9,421 nt of DNA from Chloroflexota bacterium (GTDB lineage: Bacteria; Chloroflexota; Chloroflexia; JAMDCE01): positions 1 through 9,421 of the forward strand of contig JAMDCE010000052.1 of the NCBI GenBank assembly GCA_023489135.1. Direction: 5' to 3'. Every line of letters begins with the position of its first letter. Positions within the stretch are counted from its first letter, which is position 1. Shown piece by piece: positions 1 to 6,566 of the stretch. The translations under genes and the position numbers were made by a program. Under the pieces are notes generated by a model. That model did no database searches. It was not told the origin of the DNA and worked only from the letters and a program-made list of their open reading frames with translations.

Positions 1-1023
1 CCCGTGGGCAACAACGCCGTGTATCGCCTGAACGGCGAGGCGGTAGACCGATACTCGACTTCTAACACCGTCACCGACGCGGTTACGGGCGTGACGCTGA
101 ACTTCAAGAAGGCCGACGACGCTACCTGGATTACTCTGAACGTCAACCAGGACACCTCCAGCACCGTCGCAGCGGTGAAAGATTTTGTCAGCCAGTACAA
201 CAGCGCGATGAGCTTAATTCGCGACAAGACAGCCTACGATGCGACGAAGAAGGAAGGCGGACTGCTGATGGGCGACGCCACGGTCCTGGGCATCGAGAGA
301 ACCATGGCCAGCTTGTTGAACGGAAGTGGAGTCGGCCTAAGTTCCGTAGCGCGCAGTCTTTCCGATATCGGCATTACCACAGGGAAAGTTGGCACCGCGG
401 TAGGGCAAACGGACAATTTGGTTCTGGACGAGAGCAAGCTGGTAGCAAAACTCCAAAGCAATGCCGCCGCGGTAGCGGATGTGTTCGGGGGACTAGTCAA
501 TACCACGGCATTGACGCCCGGTGGCACGGGCAGCATCGCCAGCGTGGCTGGTACTCCGAACAAGCGCAGCTCCGGCTCATACTCCATCGTTTCCGACGCT
601 TCCGGGAACCTCACCGCCACTTTCACACCGAGCGGTGGAGGGGCACCCGTGGTCACGACCGGAACGATCTTGGCTGGCGGCACGAATTCAACCCTGATAC
701 CTGGGGTCACACTCACGGCGAAGGGTGTTCCGGCCGCGGGGACGGATACGGTGACGACCAACTTCACGACCGTCGGCGTGGGGGTAAGTATCGCCGACTA
801 TCTTAGCAATCTCACAAAATCAGGCGGGATCTTCGATGTCGCGCAGGAATCAGGGAACAGCGAGATCGCTGACATAAACAGCTCCATTCAGCGGCTGCAG
901 GACCGCCTTGATCAAAGGGAAGCGAATCTGAGAATGAAATTCAATGCGTTGGAGCTGGCTCTATCCAACCTTCAAAACCAGAGCTCCTCCCTCAGCGCCC
1001 AACTGGCCCAGCTAAGCAGTTGA
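1..1023 (+). CDS. fliD: Flagellar hook-associated protein 2 (filament cap), C-terminal part
   Basis: FliD forms the cap at the growing flagellar tip and helps incoming flagellin fold into the filament. Only the C-terminal 340 codons are here; the frame is already open at base 1, so the GTG at 4 is not the true start. The segment around window residues 55-110, with a VKDFVSQYN run followed by GGLLMGDATVLGIERTM, is the typical start of the FliD C-terminal domain. Residues 170-260 are a Gly/Thr/Ser-rich insert like the variable, surface-exposed part of the cap. The last 50 residues (from ADINSSIQRL) are a Gln/Leu-rich coiled coil ending in SAQLAQL, as expected for the leg region that contacts the filament. 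Stop TGA at 1021-1023; fliS follows 105 bp later. Family assignment is firm; the N-terminal half is outside the window. Confidence 0.93.
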   Translation, partial: PVGNNAVYRLNGEAVDRYSTSNTVTDAVTGVTLNFKKADDATWITLNVNQDTSSTVAAVKDFVSQYNSAMSLIRDKTAYDATKKEGGLLMGDATVLGIERTMASLLNGSGVGLSSVARSLSDIGITTGKVGTAVGQTDNLVLDESKLVAKLQSNAAAVADVFGGLVNTTALTPGGTGSIASVAGTPNKRSSGSYSIVSDASGNLTATFTPSGGGAPVVTTGTILAGGTNSTLIPGVTLTAKGVPAAGTDTVTTNFTTVGVGVSIADYLSNLTKSGGIFDVAQESGNSEIADINSSIQRLQDRLDQREANLRMKFNALELALSNLQNQSSSLSAQLAQLSS

Positions 1024-1128
1024 TCGTCGATTGACGTCCCTGGCGTCCTACTCCAGTGGAAATTGGTAAGACTTGACCATCTGAGGAACGGAATCCTCCG
1101 GGATGCACCACTAAGAAGGGAGTCTCGC

Positions 1129-1560
1129 ATGTACCCGACCGATGGATACCAGCAGTACAAAACGATGCAGACCCAGACCGCCGACCGGGGAGAATTGGTC
1201 GTAATGCTCTACCAGGGCGCGATCAAGTTCCTCGGCCGCGCTTCGGCCGCTCTCGAAGCAGGACAGCCGGAAGAGGCGCACGTGAACCTTGTCCGCGGCC
1301 AAGATGTTATTGCCGAGCTGATGGGAAGTCTGAACCCCGACGGCGGCGAGATCGCCCAAAACCTGTTCACGCTCTATGAGTATATGCACTATCGTCTTGT
1401 GCAAGCCAATATACAAAAGGATCCCCGGCTCGTCGCCGAGGTGACTCAACTTCTGCGCGAGCTCCTGCCTTCCTGGCAGCAAGCGGCGCGGGCGGCGCGT
1501 GCAGAGCGATCGGAAGAGCGAAACGCCGGGGCCGCCCGCTTGAGCTTTGCTTCGGCTTAG
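1129..1560 (+). CDS. fliS: Flagellin export chaperone FliS
   Basis: FliS binds the C-terminal helices of unpolymerised flagellin in the cytoplasm and prevents early assembly before export. The 143-residue product begins MYPTDGYQQYKTMQTQTADR, the usual FliS opening, followed by ELVVMLYQGAIKFL (helix 1 core) and an all-helical body with the YEYMHYRLVQAN helix near residues 84-95. The ATG at 1129 is chosen because the family N-terminus starts there and a purine-rich AAGAAGGGAG lies 6 nt upstream; an in-frame start at 1063 would add 22 unrelated residues. The tail after about residue 118 is Ala/Arg/Glu-rich and longer than in typical 120-135 residue members. It sits between fliD and a FliT-like gene, the normal order. 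The 105-bp gap after fliD shows no clear terminator, so co-transcription is likely. Confidence 0.93.
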   Translation: MYPTDGYQQYKTMQTQTADRGELVVMLYQGAIKFLGRASAALEAGQPEEAHVNLVRGQDVIAELMGSLNPDGGEIAQNLFTLYEYMHYRLVQANIQKDPRLVAEVTQLLRELLPSWQQAARAARAERSEERNAGAARLSFASA

Positions 1561-1629
1561 CGGTTGGAAGCGACGAATAGGCGCAGCCAGCGATTACCGG
1601 GCGAGTTGAGAAAGCGGGAGAGGGTGGCG

Positions 1630-2043
1630 ATGAAAACAGAATCTGACGAAATGGACTTGGACGCGGCGATCCATATCTGCGATGAGTTGCTGAGGCTTGC
1701 CGAGGCACAACGCCAGGCTATCGGTGAGGACGATGTGGACCGGGTCAACCAATTGCTGGACCGTCGAAACGAGCTTATCCTCTCCCTTGATCTGGAGGCT
1801 GCCAGGAACCCGAACACTAACCTAAGCGCAGTGGGAAACCAGGTGTCCAGCAAGCAATCGCTTGCAGTGGAGAAATTAAAGCAGTTGCTTCATTTCGACG
1901 AGGAGAATCGCAAGGCTCTGCAGATTCGGCTGGCCGAGGTGAGAGATCAACTCTCAGCCGTGAATCGTGGGCGCCGCGCCTTGCAGGAATATGCTTATCT
2001 CAACCCTCAACCAGAGCCGGTGTACATTGACCGGCGGCGCTGA
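1630..2043 (+). CDS. FliT/FlgN-like flagellar export chaperone (probable)
   Basis: A 137-residue, nearly all-helical, charged protein directly after fliS. Recognition rests on position and build more than on motifs: small helical proteins in this slot are FliT-type chaperones that hold FliD (or FlgN-type, for FlgK/FlgL). The opening (SDEMDLDAAIHICDELLRLA) and the following heptad-like helices through about residue 55 (VDRVNQLLDRRNELI) match the style of that family, where the first helices form a bundle and the C-terminal helix regulates partner binding. The ATG at 1630 is preceded by GGGAGAGGG about 6-10 nt upstream; an upstream TTG at 1564 is in frame but has no comparable site. Stop TGA at 2041-2043. 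The next 157 bp to the sortase gene show no T-run terminator, only loose inverted matches (2061-2072 with 2103-2108 and 2140-2145). Confidence 0.68.
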   Translation: MKTESDEMDLDAAIHICDELLRLAEAQRQAIGEDDVDRVNQLLDRRNELILSLDLEAARNPNTNLSAVGNQVSSKQSLAVEKLKQLLHFDEENRKALQIRLAEVRDQLSAVNRGRRALQEYAYLNPQPEPVYIDRRR

Positions 2044-2200
2044 GGGGCGAAATAGACAAACAGGGCGGTGGTAGAAGCCAACTGGACAGGATCTCTATCA
2101 TAGCCCTGGCAAGTTCGACCCACGGCGCCCCGTCAAGTCACCACCTGGCTTGGCGAGCGCCTCATCGAACAATCCTCCGCAATAGCAAGGATGCTGAAGG

Positions 2201-2995
2201 ATGGATACCCTACCAAGCACTTCAAGTAGTCCCCGACGGTTTTTCGTGCTGACAATGCTTCTCTTGGCGGTCGGCGCCGCGTCTGTGAGCTGTCAGGTCG
2301 GAAAATGGGGCACGCTCTCCCAGACCGCAAGCAAGGCCACGGTTGCCAGCACGCCAAGTGCGTCGGTCAGTCCGACTATCACTTCGACGGCGGCTGTCAG
2401 CCTCGACTCAACCCTACCTCCGATGGAGCCAACGGCCACCCCGGCGGCCGCGCCTGAATCGGTTCCACCTGCGGCTCCCGCTCCCGCAGGTACACCAGTT
2501 GCGCCCACCAATGAACTTGATGCGGCCAGTCAGGTGATCTCCATTCCAACGGTCAGCCTTCCAAAAGGGGCGCGCAAGTCCGTCCCTACCAGGCTAATGA
2601 TTCCTAGCATTGGAGTCGACACTAAGGTGATCGAGCTGGGCACCCACTACAACTCGTCCGGTCAGCTTGTCTGGGACACGGCTCCGTTTGCCGCTGGGCA
2701 TCACATCGGGACGGCGAACCCCGGAGAACCGGGCAACGTCGTGATATCCGGACACATCAGCAGTCTTTATGAGGGAGATGTGTTCAAGAGGCTTCCTGAA
2801 ATCAACGTCGGAGACGGAGTAGTCATCGAAACAAGCGACCAAGACTATGTCTATCAGGTCGTAGAGAAGAAGGTTGTCGAACCGACCCAAATTGACGTTA
2901 TGAACTCCACCGGCGTGCAAGAGGTGACCCTGATAACGTGCGTCCCCGATGGAGTGTACACCCAGCGCCTGATCGTCACGGCCAAGCGGATCTAG
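2201..2995 (+). CDS. Membrane-anchored sortase family transpeptidase
   Basis: Sortases cleave a sorting signal on secreted proteins and attach them to the cell surface through a Cys thioester. The 264-residue product has a short positive N-terminus (PRR at 11-13), a hydrophobic segment at about 14-30, a Pro/Ala/Thr/Ser-rich spacer at about 45-105 and a sortase domain at about 128-264. The catalytic residues are visible: His185 in VISGH, Cys247 in TLITC and Arg256 in QRLIV. The stretch GHHIGTANPGEPGNV before the His is typical of sortases of the small D/E/F-like groups. Cys31 follows a hydrophobic run and could be a lipid-attachment Cys, but Ser at -3 is a poor lipobox, so a membrane anchor is as likely. 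An in-frame stop at 2195-2197 forces the start to 2201 or later; AAGG at 2187-2190 is a modest RBS. No LPXTG-type substrate is seen in the window. Confidence 0.88.
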   Translation: MDTLPSTSSSPRRFFVLTMLLLAVGAASVSCQVGKWGTLSQTASKATVASTPSASVSPTITSTAAVSLDSTLPPMEPTATPAAAPESVPPAAPAPAGTPVAPTNELDAASQVISIPTVSLPKGARKSVPTRLMIPSIGVDTKVIELGTHYNSSGQLVWDTAPFAAGHHIGTANPGEPGNVVISGHISSLYEGDVFKRLPEINVGDGVVIETSDQDYVYQVVEKKVVEPTQIDVMNSTGVQEVTLITCVPDGVYTQRLIVTAKRI

Positions 2996-3143
2996 GGGTA
3001 AAGGGTTAGAGGCTAGGGGTCAGGGCGGTAATACACGAAGCCAACCCAGAGCGACAGAGGTGACCAGCGTGGGTCACGCTCCCGCGCTACAGACCTCGGC
3101 AGCAAGCCCCTTAACCCTTAACCCATAACCTCTTGTCCCCCTA
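2993..3143. repeat. Inverted arms of a degenerate 7-bp repeat between convergent genes
   Basis: The left arm, from the sortase stop codon to about 3028, reads in 7-bp steps: GGGTAAA, GGGTTAG, AGGCTAG, GGGTCAG (2996-3023). The right arm, 3107-3143, reads TTAACCC, TTAACCC, ATAACCT (3111-3131) and then runs into CCCCCTA. The arms are therefore the same G-rich heptamer in opposite orientation; AAGGGTTA at 3001-3008 is exactly complementary to TAACCCTT at 3112-3119. Both flanking genes end in TAGGGG on their own strand, so each stop codon is the outer edge of an arm. The right arm serves the cyclase gene on the minus strand and the left arm the sortase. Possible roles are a bidirectional transcription-termination structure or a scattered intergenic repeat; the sequence alone does not decide. 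Confidence 0.7.
3057..3097. terminator. Central hairpin in the convergent intergenic region (possible bidirectional terminator)
   Basis: A perfect stem AGCGTG/CACGCT (3066-3071 with 3075-3080) with a GGT loop lies in the middle of the gap, enclosed by an outer GAGGT/ACCTC pair (3057-3061 with 3093-3097). An alternative overlapping stem GTGACC/GGTCAC (3060-3065 with 3072-3077) is also possible. There is no T-run on either strand, so this is not a classic intrinsic terminator; its place between two converging genes is the main argument. Confidence 0.35.
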
Positions 3144-3839
3144 CTCGTCCACCAAGGCAAAGGCCCTGACGGGAGAGCCCGTACCCTTCTTGAACTTCAA
3201 TGGCAGGGCGAAGAAATTGAAGCGCTTCCCCACAAGTTCCCTGGTGCTGGAAAGATTTTCGACGTGGGTCTTACCGACCTTGCGAAACTCAATGTGGGAA
3301 GGGAAGCTCCAGACGCCCGGCACATCCACGCTGTTGCACTCAACCGCGACTAGCCGTACCCCTCTCTCGGTGAGCAGCCAATCGGTCGTTGGACCGTCGA
3401 ATCCGGAATAGTGCGTCAGGTACTCCGGCTTTCCCAGATGCCTTTCAACGTGGGCCGAGTGGATGACCAGAATATCACCAGGCTTGATGGTAACCCCAGA
3501 CTCCCGCTCCCCTTTCTCAACGGTCTCTCGTGTGTAGGTGCTGTGGTCAGGAACAAATGAAAGGTCGATGCAAACCGCTTCGCCCCAGAAGGTGTCAGGC
3601 GGCATTTCGTCAATTGACGGGGCAGCCGGGTCCGGGTTGAAATGACTTAACGCATCGACGTGCGTCGAGGCGTGGTCGATGAACTGAACGACATTTGCCG
3701 CATAGGAGAATCCGCTGTTGAGCGCCTTAGCGGATTGCTCGTGACTGGTCTCTTCCCATATCATCACCTTTGGGAAGAGGGGATGAACCTGCGAGTCACG
3801 AGATATCGGCAATGTAAGATCCACCAATTTCTGCGCCAT
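3141..3839 (-). CDS. Cyclase family metal-dependent hydrolase (kynurenine formamidase-like)
   Basis: Members of this family (kynurenine formamidase KynB, isatin hydrolase and relatives) use a divalent metal to hydrolyse amide, formamide or cyclic amide bonds. The 232-residue product has the family metal motif at 55-67: DHASTHVDALSHF, giving His56, His60, Asp62 and His66, with Ser in place of the usual Gly in HxGTH. The C-terminal region carries HVENLSSTRELVGKRFNFF (192-210), where Glu194 is the likely counterpart of the catalytic Glu, and the typical closing GSPVRAFAL. There is no signal peptide, so it is cytosolic. Start ATG at 3837-3839 with GGAGG (3849-3853) 9 nt upstream. It is last in the minus-strand cluster, 119 bp after the MaoC gene, and may be co-transcribed or have its own promoter. 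The actual substrate cannot be read from sequence. Confidence 0.85.
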   Translation of the reverse strand: MAQKLVDLTLPISRDSQVHPLFPKVMIWEETSHEQSAKALNSGFSYAANVVQFIDHASTHVDALSHFNPDPAAPSIDEMPPDTFWGEAVCIDLSFVPDHSTYTRETVEKGERESGVTIKPGDILVIHSAHVERHLGKPEYLTHYSGFDGPTTDWLLTERGVRLVAVECNSVDVPGVWSFPSHIEFRKVGKTHVENLSSTRELVGKRFNFFALPLKFKKGTGSPVRAFALVDE

Positions 3840-3958
3840 TGAAACTCACCTCCATCGATTGATTTTTCTTCGGCCTCGGGACGCCAAAAGGGAACGAAGA
3901 CAGAGCTTAAAAGCCAAGGCGGAATGCAGATAGGCAACGATTTTGATTGGCTGTCGCT

Positions 3959-4393
3959 TTATTGACCGGTCTGGCGCCAAGGAAGTTGGACCGTAGCCGC
4001 GCCGAGCGCACTTTGAATCTCTTTCTCATTTACTAGGGCGAGATCGAGATCGACTTCACCGCTTTCGAGGCGAACAGCCGTCACTGTTGCGGTGCAATTC
4101 AATACCGATCCGGGCACATCCAAGGCCAGGTAGCGGCAATTCATCCGCTTGATCCAACCCTGGGACCCGGCCAGGTCCATAAGCAGCCGGCCCATCAAGG
4201 CCAGCTTCAGAGGACCATGAACCACCACGTCTGGCAATCCCTGAGCCAGTGCGAACTCTTTGTCGTAGTGAATCTCGTAGAAGTCGTCGGCCGCCGCGCA
4301 CCATTGCACCAGTTGCCTGGTAGTAATTGGGCCGAAGGAAATGGGACCAAGGATCGTTCCGACCGCTATGTCGTCTAGAAAGCGTTGAGCCAT
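3959..4393 (-). CDS. MaoC-like hot-dog dehydratase/hydratase, catalytic half
   Basis: A 144-residue single hot-dog protein of the MaoC/(R)-specific enoyl-CoA hydratase type, which adds water across a 2-enoyl-CoA double bond. The active-site segment DDFYEIHYDKEFA (36-48) places Asp37 and His42 five residues apart, the spacing of the catalytic Asp/His pair in the hydratase motif GDxNPxH; the Asn and Pro of that motif are Tyr and Glu here. VVHGPLKLALMGRLL (57-71) is the usual following helix. The product most likely pairs with the gene just upstream, which looks like the non-catalytic half. The two genes are 20 bp apart. A GGAGG at 4409-4413 lies 15 nt before the ATG, unusually far, and no closer site or in-frame start is present, so translational coupling to the upstream gene is likely. 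Confidence 0.85.
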   Translation of the reverse strand: MAQRFLDDIAVGTILGPISFGPITTRQLVQWCAAADDFYEIHYDKEFALAQGLPDVVVHGPLKLALMGRLLMDLAGSQGWIKRMNCRYLALDVPGSVLNCTATVTAVRLESGEVDLDLALVNEKEIQSALGAATVQLPWRQTGQ

Positions 4394-4413
4394 CGTGGTG
4401 GGCGAATACCTCC

Positions 4414-4875
4414 CTAACGCTTGATAACCCGCACGCGGTTGACAAGGACCGCCTCGTGGCGCTGGTTGTAATACGTCGTCTCCGTGTTGATCACGACGAA
4501 GAATCCGCTACGACCCTCTTTGGCCTCTATGCCGGAGATCAGAGTCTCAGCCGTGATCGTGTCCCCGGCCACTACTGGACGGATGAACTCGAATGCGTCC
4601 TCGCCCCTCACTCGGTGCGTTACTGGAAGCGGAATCTGAAAGTCCCTCTCGCCACCAGAACGCATTCTGGTGATGAGGAAGCCGGGAGGCATGGGAATGC
4701 CGCCATATATGGAGGTGGCCGCCGCCTCTGGATCTCGGTAGAGTGGGTTCTCATCCTGAATCACTTCAGCGTAGCGTCGCACCGCGCCCGATTCGATTTC
4801 CAGTGGTTCTCCTGGACCCACGGTACGCCCTACCCACTCGGCCGCTATGGCCTCGACCTCCTCCTTTGAGCTCAC
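4414..4875 (-). CDS. FAS1-like/MaoC N-terminal hot-dog dehydratase, probable non-catalytic half
   Basis: A 153-residue protein like the N-terminal domain of two-domain MaoC dehydratases and the HadA-type subunits of heteromeric hydratases. The segment AVRRYAEVIQDENPLYRDPEAA (31-52) lines up with the hydratase motif GDxNPLH, but the catalytic His position is Tyr46, so this half probably binds the acyl chain rather than carrying out catalysis. PMPPGFLITRM (61-71) is the typical next conserved block. The start is GTG at 4873-4875 with GGAGG (4883-4887) 7 nt upstream; an ATG at 4878-4880 is out of frame and meets a stop after two codons. The TAG stop is 20 bp before the MaoC gene. No CoA ligase or thiolase is nearby to name the pathway. 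Confidence 0.82.
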   Translation of the reverse strand: MSSKEEVEAIAAEWVGRTVGPGEPLEIESGAVRRYAEVIQDENPLYRDPEAAATSIYGGIPMPPGFLITRMRSGGERDFQIPLPVTHRVRGEDAFEFIRPVVAGDTITAETLISGIEAKEGRSGFFVVINTETTYYNQRHEAVLVNRVRVIKR

Positions 4876-4968
4876 CCCATTACCTCCAACATCTTGTTAC
4901 CGTCAGGTTTCAGGTTCTTGCGCTGCACCCGCGCGCCGACTGCACTTGAACGTCGCCCACGAATTTGA

Positions 4969-4978
4969 CTGACGTCAG
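4969..4978. promoter_or_regulatory. Perfect 10-bp palindrome CTGACGTCAG
   Basis: This perfect palindrome sits 6 bp beyond the SDR stop codon, in the 108-bp gap before the split hydratase genes. It could be an operator for a dimeric regulator acting on the 4875 transcript, but a 10-bp palindrome can also occur by chance. No promoter hexamers are clear next to it. Confidence 0.2.
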
Positions 4979-4983
4979 CAAGG

Positions 4984-5781
4984 CTAACTGAGCTCTGCGA
5001 AAGCAGGCGTAAGATCGCCCAAGGTGACTCCTCCGTCAACCAGCAGGACCTGGCCCGTGATATACCGAGCTGCGTCGGACGCGAAGAAAAGAACCACATC
5101 GGATATGTCTGAGGGTACGCCGTACCGCCGCAGGGGAATGTAGCCTTCGGCAACCTTCATCCCTTCCGGTCCCAAGGAATGGTCCTTAGAGGTAGACTGG
5201 GCGGTCCAGATGAATCCGGGTGCGATGGCGTTAGCGGTGACCCCTTTCGGGCCCAGTTCAATAGCCAGGCCTCTAGTCAGTCCCTCGATACCGGCTTTGG
5301 CGGCATTGTAGTGCACGTGGTCGACCCAGCCCCATGAAGACCCCATCAGTGAAGAGATCGAAACGATCCGGCCGAAGCCCTGATCTATCATCGTCGGGAC
5401 TACGGCCCTGGCGCACCGATAGGCCCCGCCAAGGTTTGTCCCCAATGTGCGGTTCCATTCTTCATCGGTCATCTCCACAAAGGCCCGTTTCTTGGCTATG
5501 CCGGCGTTATTCACCAGCACGTCGATTCCCCCGCCGTACTTCGCCAGGGCCTGCTGAACCATATTATTCACATCGTCTGTCTTGAAAACGTCACAAGGCA
5601 CGGCGATGGCCTCGCCACCTGCTTGGGCGATCATGGCCACGGTCTCCTCCACCGCCGGAACATCGATGTCACTGGCCACCACCCTGGCTCCCTCACGAGC
5701 GAAGTCGAGAGCGATCTGGCGACCCATCCCAATGGCGCACCCCGCACCTGTTACTAGGACGACCTTATCCCGAAACCGCAT
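4984..5781 (-). CDS. Short-chain dehydrogenase/reductase (SDR), probably NAD-dependent
   Basis: A classical SDR of 265 residues, which interconverts an alcohol and a ketone. Visible elements, numbered from the chosen start: cofactor loop TGAGCAIGMG (11-20), Asp38 in VVASDID at the end of strand 2 (favouring NAD over NADP), NNAG (91-94), Asn116, Ser144 in SISS, Tyr158 and Lys162 in YNAAK, and a closing GQVLLVDGG. The glycine loop is two residues longer than the standard TGxxxGxG, a feature I recall from a subset of SDRs. The start is the ATG at 5779-5781 because AGGAGG (5790-5795) lies 8 nt before it and the family N-terminus fits; an ATG 13 codons upstream (5820) would place that site inside the gene. 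It is first of the genes downstream of the terminator at 5866-5889, so it may open its own transcript. The substrate is unknown; a 3-hydroxyacyl-CoA is one option given the hydratase pair. Confidence 0.9.
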   Translation of the reverse strand: MRFRDKVVLVTGAGCAIGMGRQIALDFAREGARVVASDIDVPAVEETVAMIAQAGGEAIAVPCDVFKTDDVNNMVQQALAKYGGGIDVLVNNAGIAKKRAFVEMTDEEWNRTLGTNLGGAYRCARAVVPTMIDQGFGRIVSISSLMGSSWGWVDHVHYNAAKAGIEGLTRGLAIELGPKGVTANAIAPGFIWTAQSTSKDHSLGPEGMKVAEGYIPLRRYGVPSDISDVVLFFASDAARYITGQVLLVDGGVTLGDLTPAFAELS

Positions 5782-5865
5782 AGCTAAATCCTCCTCGCAG
5801 CCGCCACAGCCGGCGACCATCTCAATAATGGGCGGAACCTGAGCCGCGTCTGCCGATAGACACGC

Positions 5866-5889
5866 AAAAGAAACGCGCCCTAGGGCGCG
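5866..5889 (-). terminator. Intrinsic terminator overlapping the isochorismatase stop codon
   Basis: CGCGCCCTAGGGCGCG (5874-5889) is a perfect 16-bp palindrome whose centre TA belongs to the TAG stop of the amidohydrolase gene. On the minus strand it gives a very GC-rich 6-bp stem with a CUAG loop, immediately followed by TTTCTTTT (5873 down to 5866). Stem plus T-run is the standard Rho-independent layout. It would end, or attenuate, the asparaginase-isochorismatase transcript before the SDR gene. Confidence 0.75.
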
Positions 5890-6512
5890 ACGACCAAGGC
5901 GCGAATTTGCTCGAGAACAGTGGATAGAGGTAAAACGTCGGCGTAGCGGGCGCCCACATCGAACAGGTTAGCTCTGTGCTGCTCCAATGACTGATCGCCG
6001 CAGCACTCTTCCGGGACGATCGTGCGGAACCCGTGGGAAAAGGCATCGACTATGGAGGCGCGGACGCAGCCGCTGGTGACGCAGCCGCTAACAATGACAG
6101 TATCGATATTGCGTACGACCAGTTGGCTCAGGAGATCTGTTCCGAAGAAGGCGGAAGGCATCTTCTTCTTGATTATGTGGTCCTCCAGCGCGGGTTTGAC
6201 CACATCCGCTACTTCAGCACCCCAACCCTCGCGACAGGCGCTGAGATCGACCTTCCAAAGGCAGCGATCGGCTTCGTCAGGTCGAAGACTAATAACCGTG
6301 TAGAAGATGGGCACACCGCTGCTCCTGGCCTCATCTAGCAACGTGGCGGTGTGGCGCGCGGCCGCCTGAATGAACTCGCTCCTTCCCAACGGATACTGGG
6401 GATCCAGAAAGGCGTTCTGCAAGTCAACTACGATCACGGCAGGGCGCTTGCCAAACCCGATGCTGCCTCGGCCATAGCCGGCCGCCTGATAGGTCTTTTC
6501 GATGGGTTCCAT
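5880..6512 (-). CDS. Isochorismatase-family cysteine amidohydrolase (N-carbamoylsarcosine amidase/maleamate amidase-like)
   Basis: This fold hydrolyses amides (nicotinamide, N-carbamoylsarcosine, maleamate, ureidoacrylate) or the isochorismate vinyl ether with an Asp-Lys-Cys triad. The 210-residue product shows Asp30 in VVDLQNAF, Lys117 in KKKMPSAFFGT and Cys149 in SGCVTSGCVRAS, where the Val145-Thr146 step is the family's usual cis-peptide position. The block GCVTSGCVRASIVDAFSHGF followed by EECCGDQSLEQH resembles carbamoylsarcosine and maleamate amidases more than siderophore isochorismatases, so an amide substrate is likelier. The protein is cytosolic with no signal peptide. ATG at 6510-6512 has AAGG and GGAG 5-10 nt upstream. 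It lies 54 bp downstream of the asparaginase gene and is probably co-transcribed with it. A terminator sits on its stop codon. Confidence 0.88.
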   Translation of the reverse strand: MEPIEKTYQAAGYGRGSIGFGKRPAVIVVDLQNAFLDPQYPLGRSEFIQAAARHTATLLDEARSSGVPIFYTVISLRPDEADRCLWKVDLSACREGWGAEVADVVKPALEDHIIKKKMPSAFFGTDLLSQLVVRNIDTVIVSGCVTSGCVRASIVDAFSHGFRTIVPEECCGDQSLEQHRANLFDVGARYADVLPLSTVLEQIRALVVAP

Positions 6513-6566
6513 TCTGACCTTTCTCCTTTTCGCTAAGTCCAGAGATGGGACAGTTGCACCGTACTT

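Noticed and set aside
234..767. A 177-codon minus-strand open frame inside fliD
   Set aside because: It is antisense to a well-supported FliD coding region, Val/Pro/Ala-rich as expected of a mirror frame, and has no RBS or family resemblance.
2061..2145. Terminator after the FliT-like gene
   Set aside because: CAGGGC/GCCCTG and GGTGGT/ACCACC are complementary but crossing and widely spaced, with no T-run.
2995..3025. A G-quadruplex as the main function of the left repeat arm
   Set aside because: Four G-runs exist, but one loop is 10 nt and the inverted right arm gives a simpler explanation; kept only as a remark.
4327..4869. A 180-codon plus-strand frame across both hot-dog genes
   Set aside because: It lies opposite two recognisable proteins with good motifs and start sites; its translation looks like a shadow with no domain.
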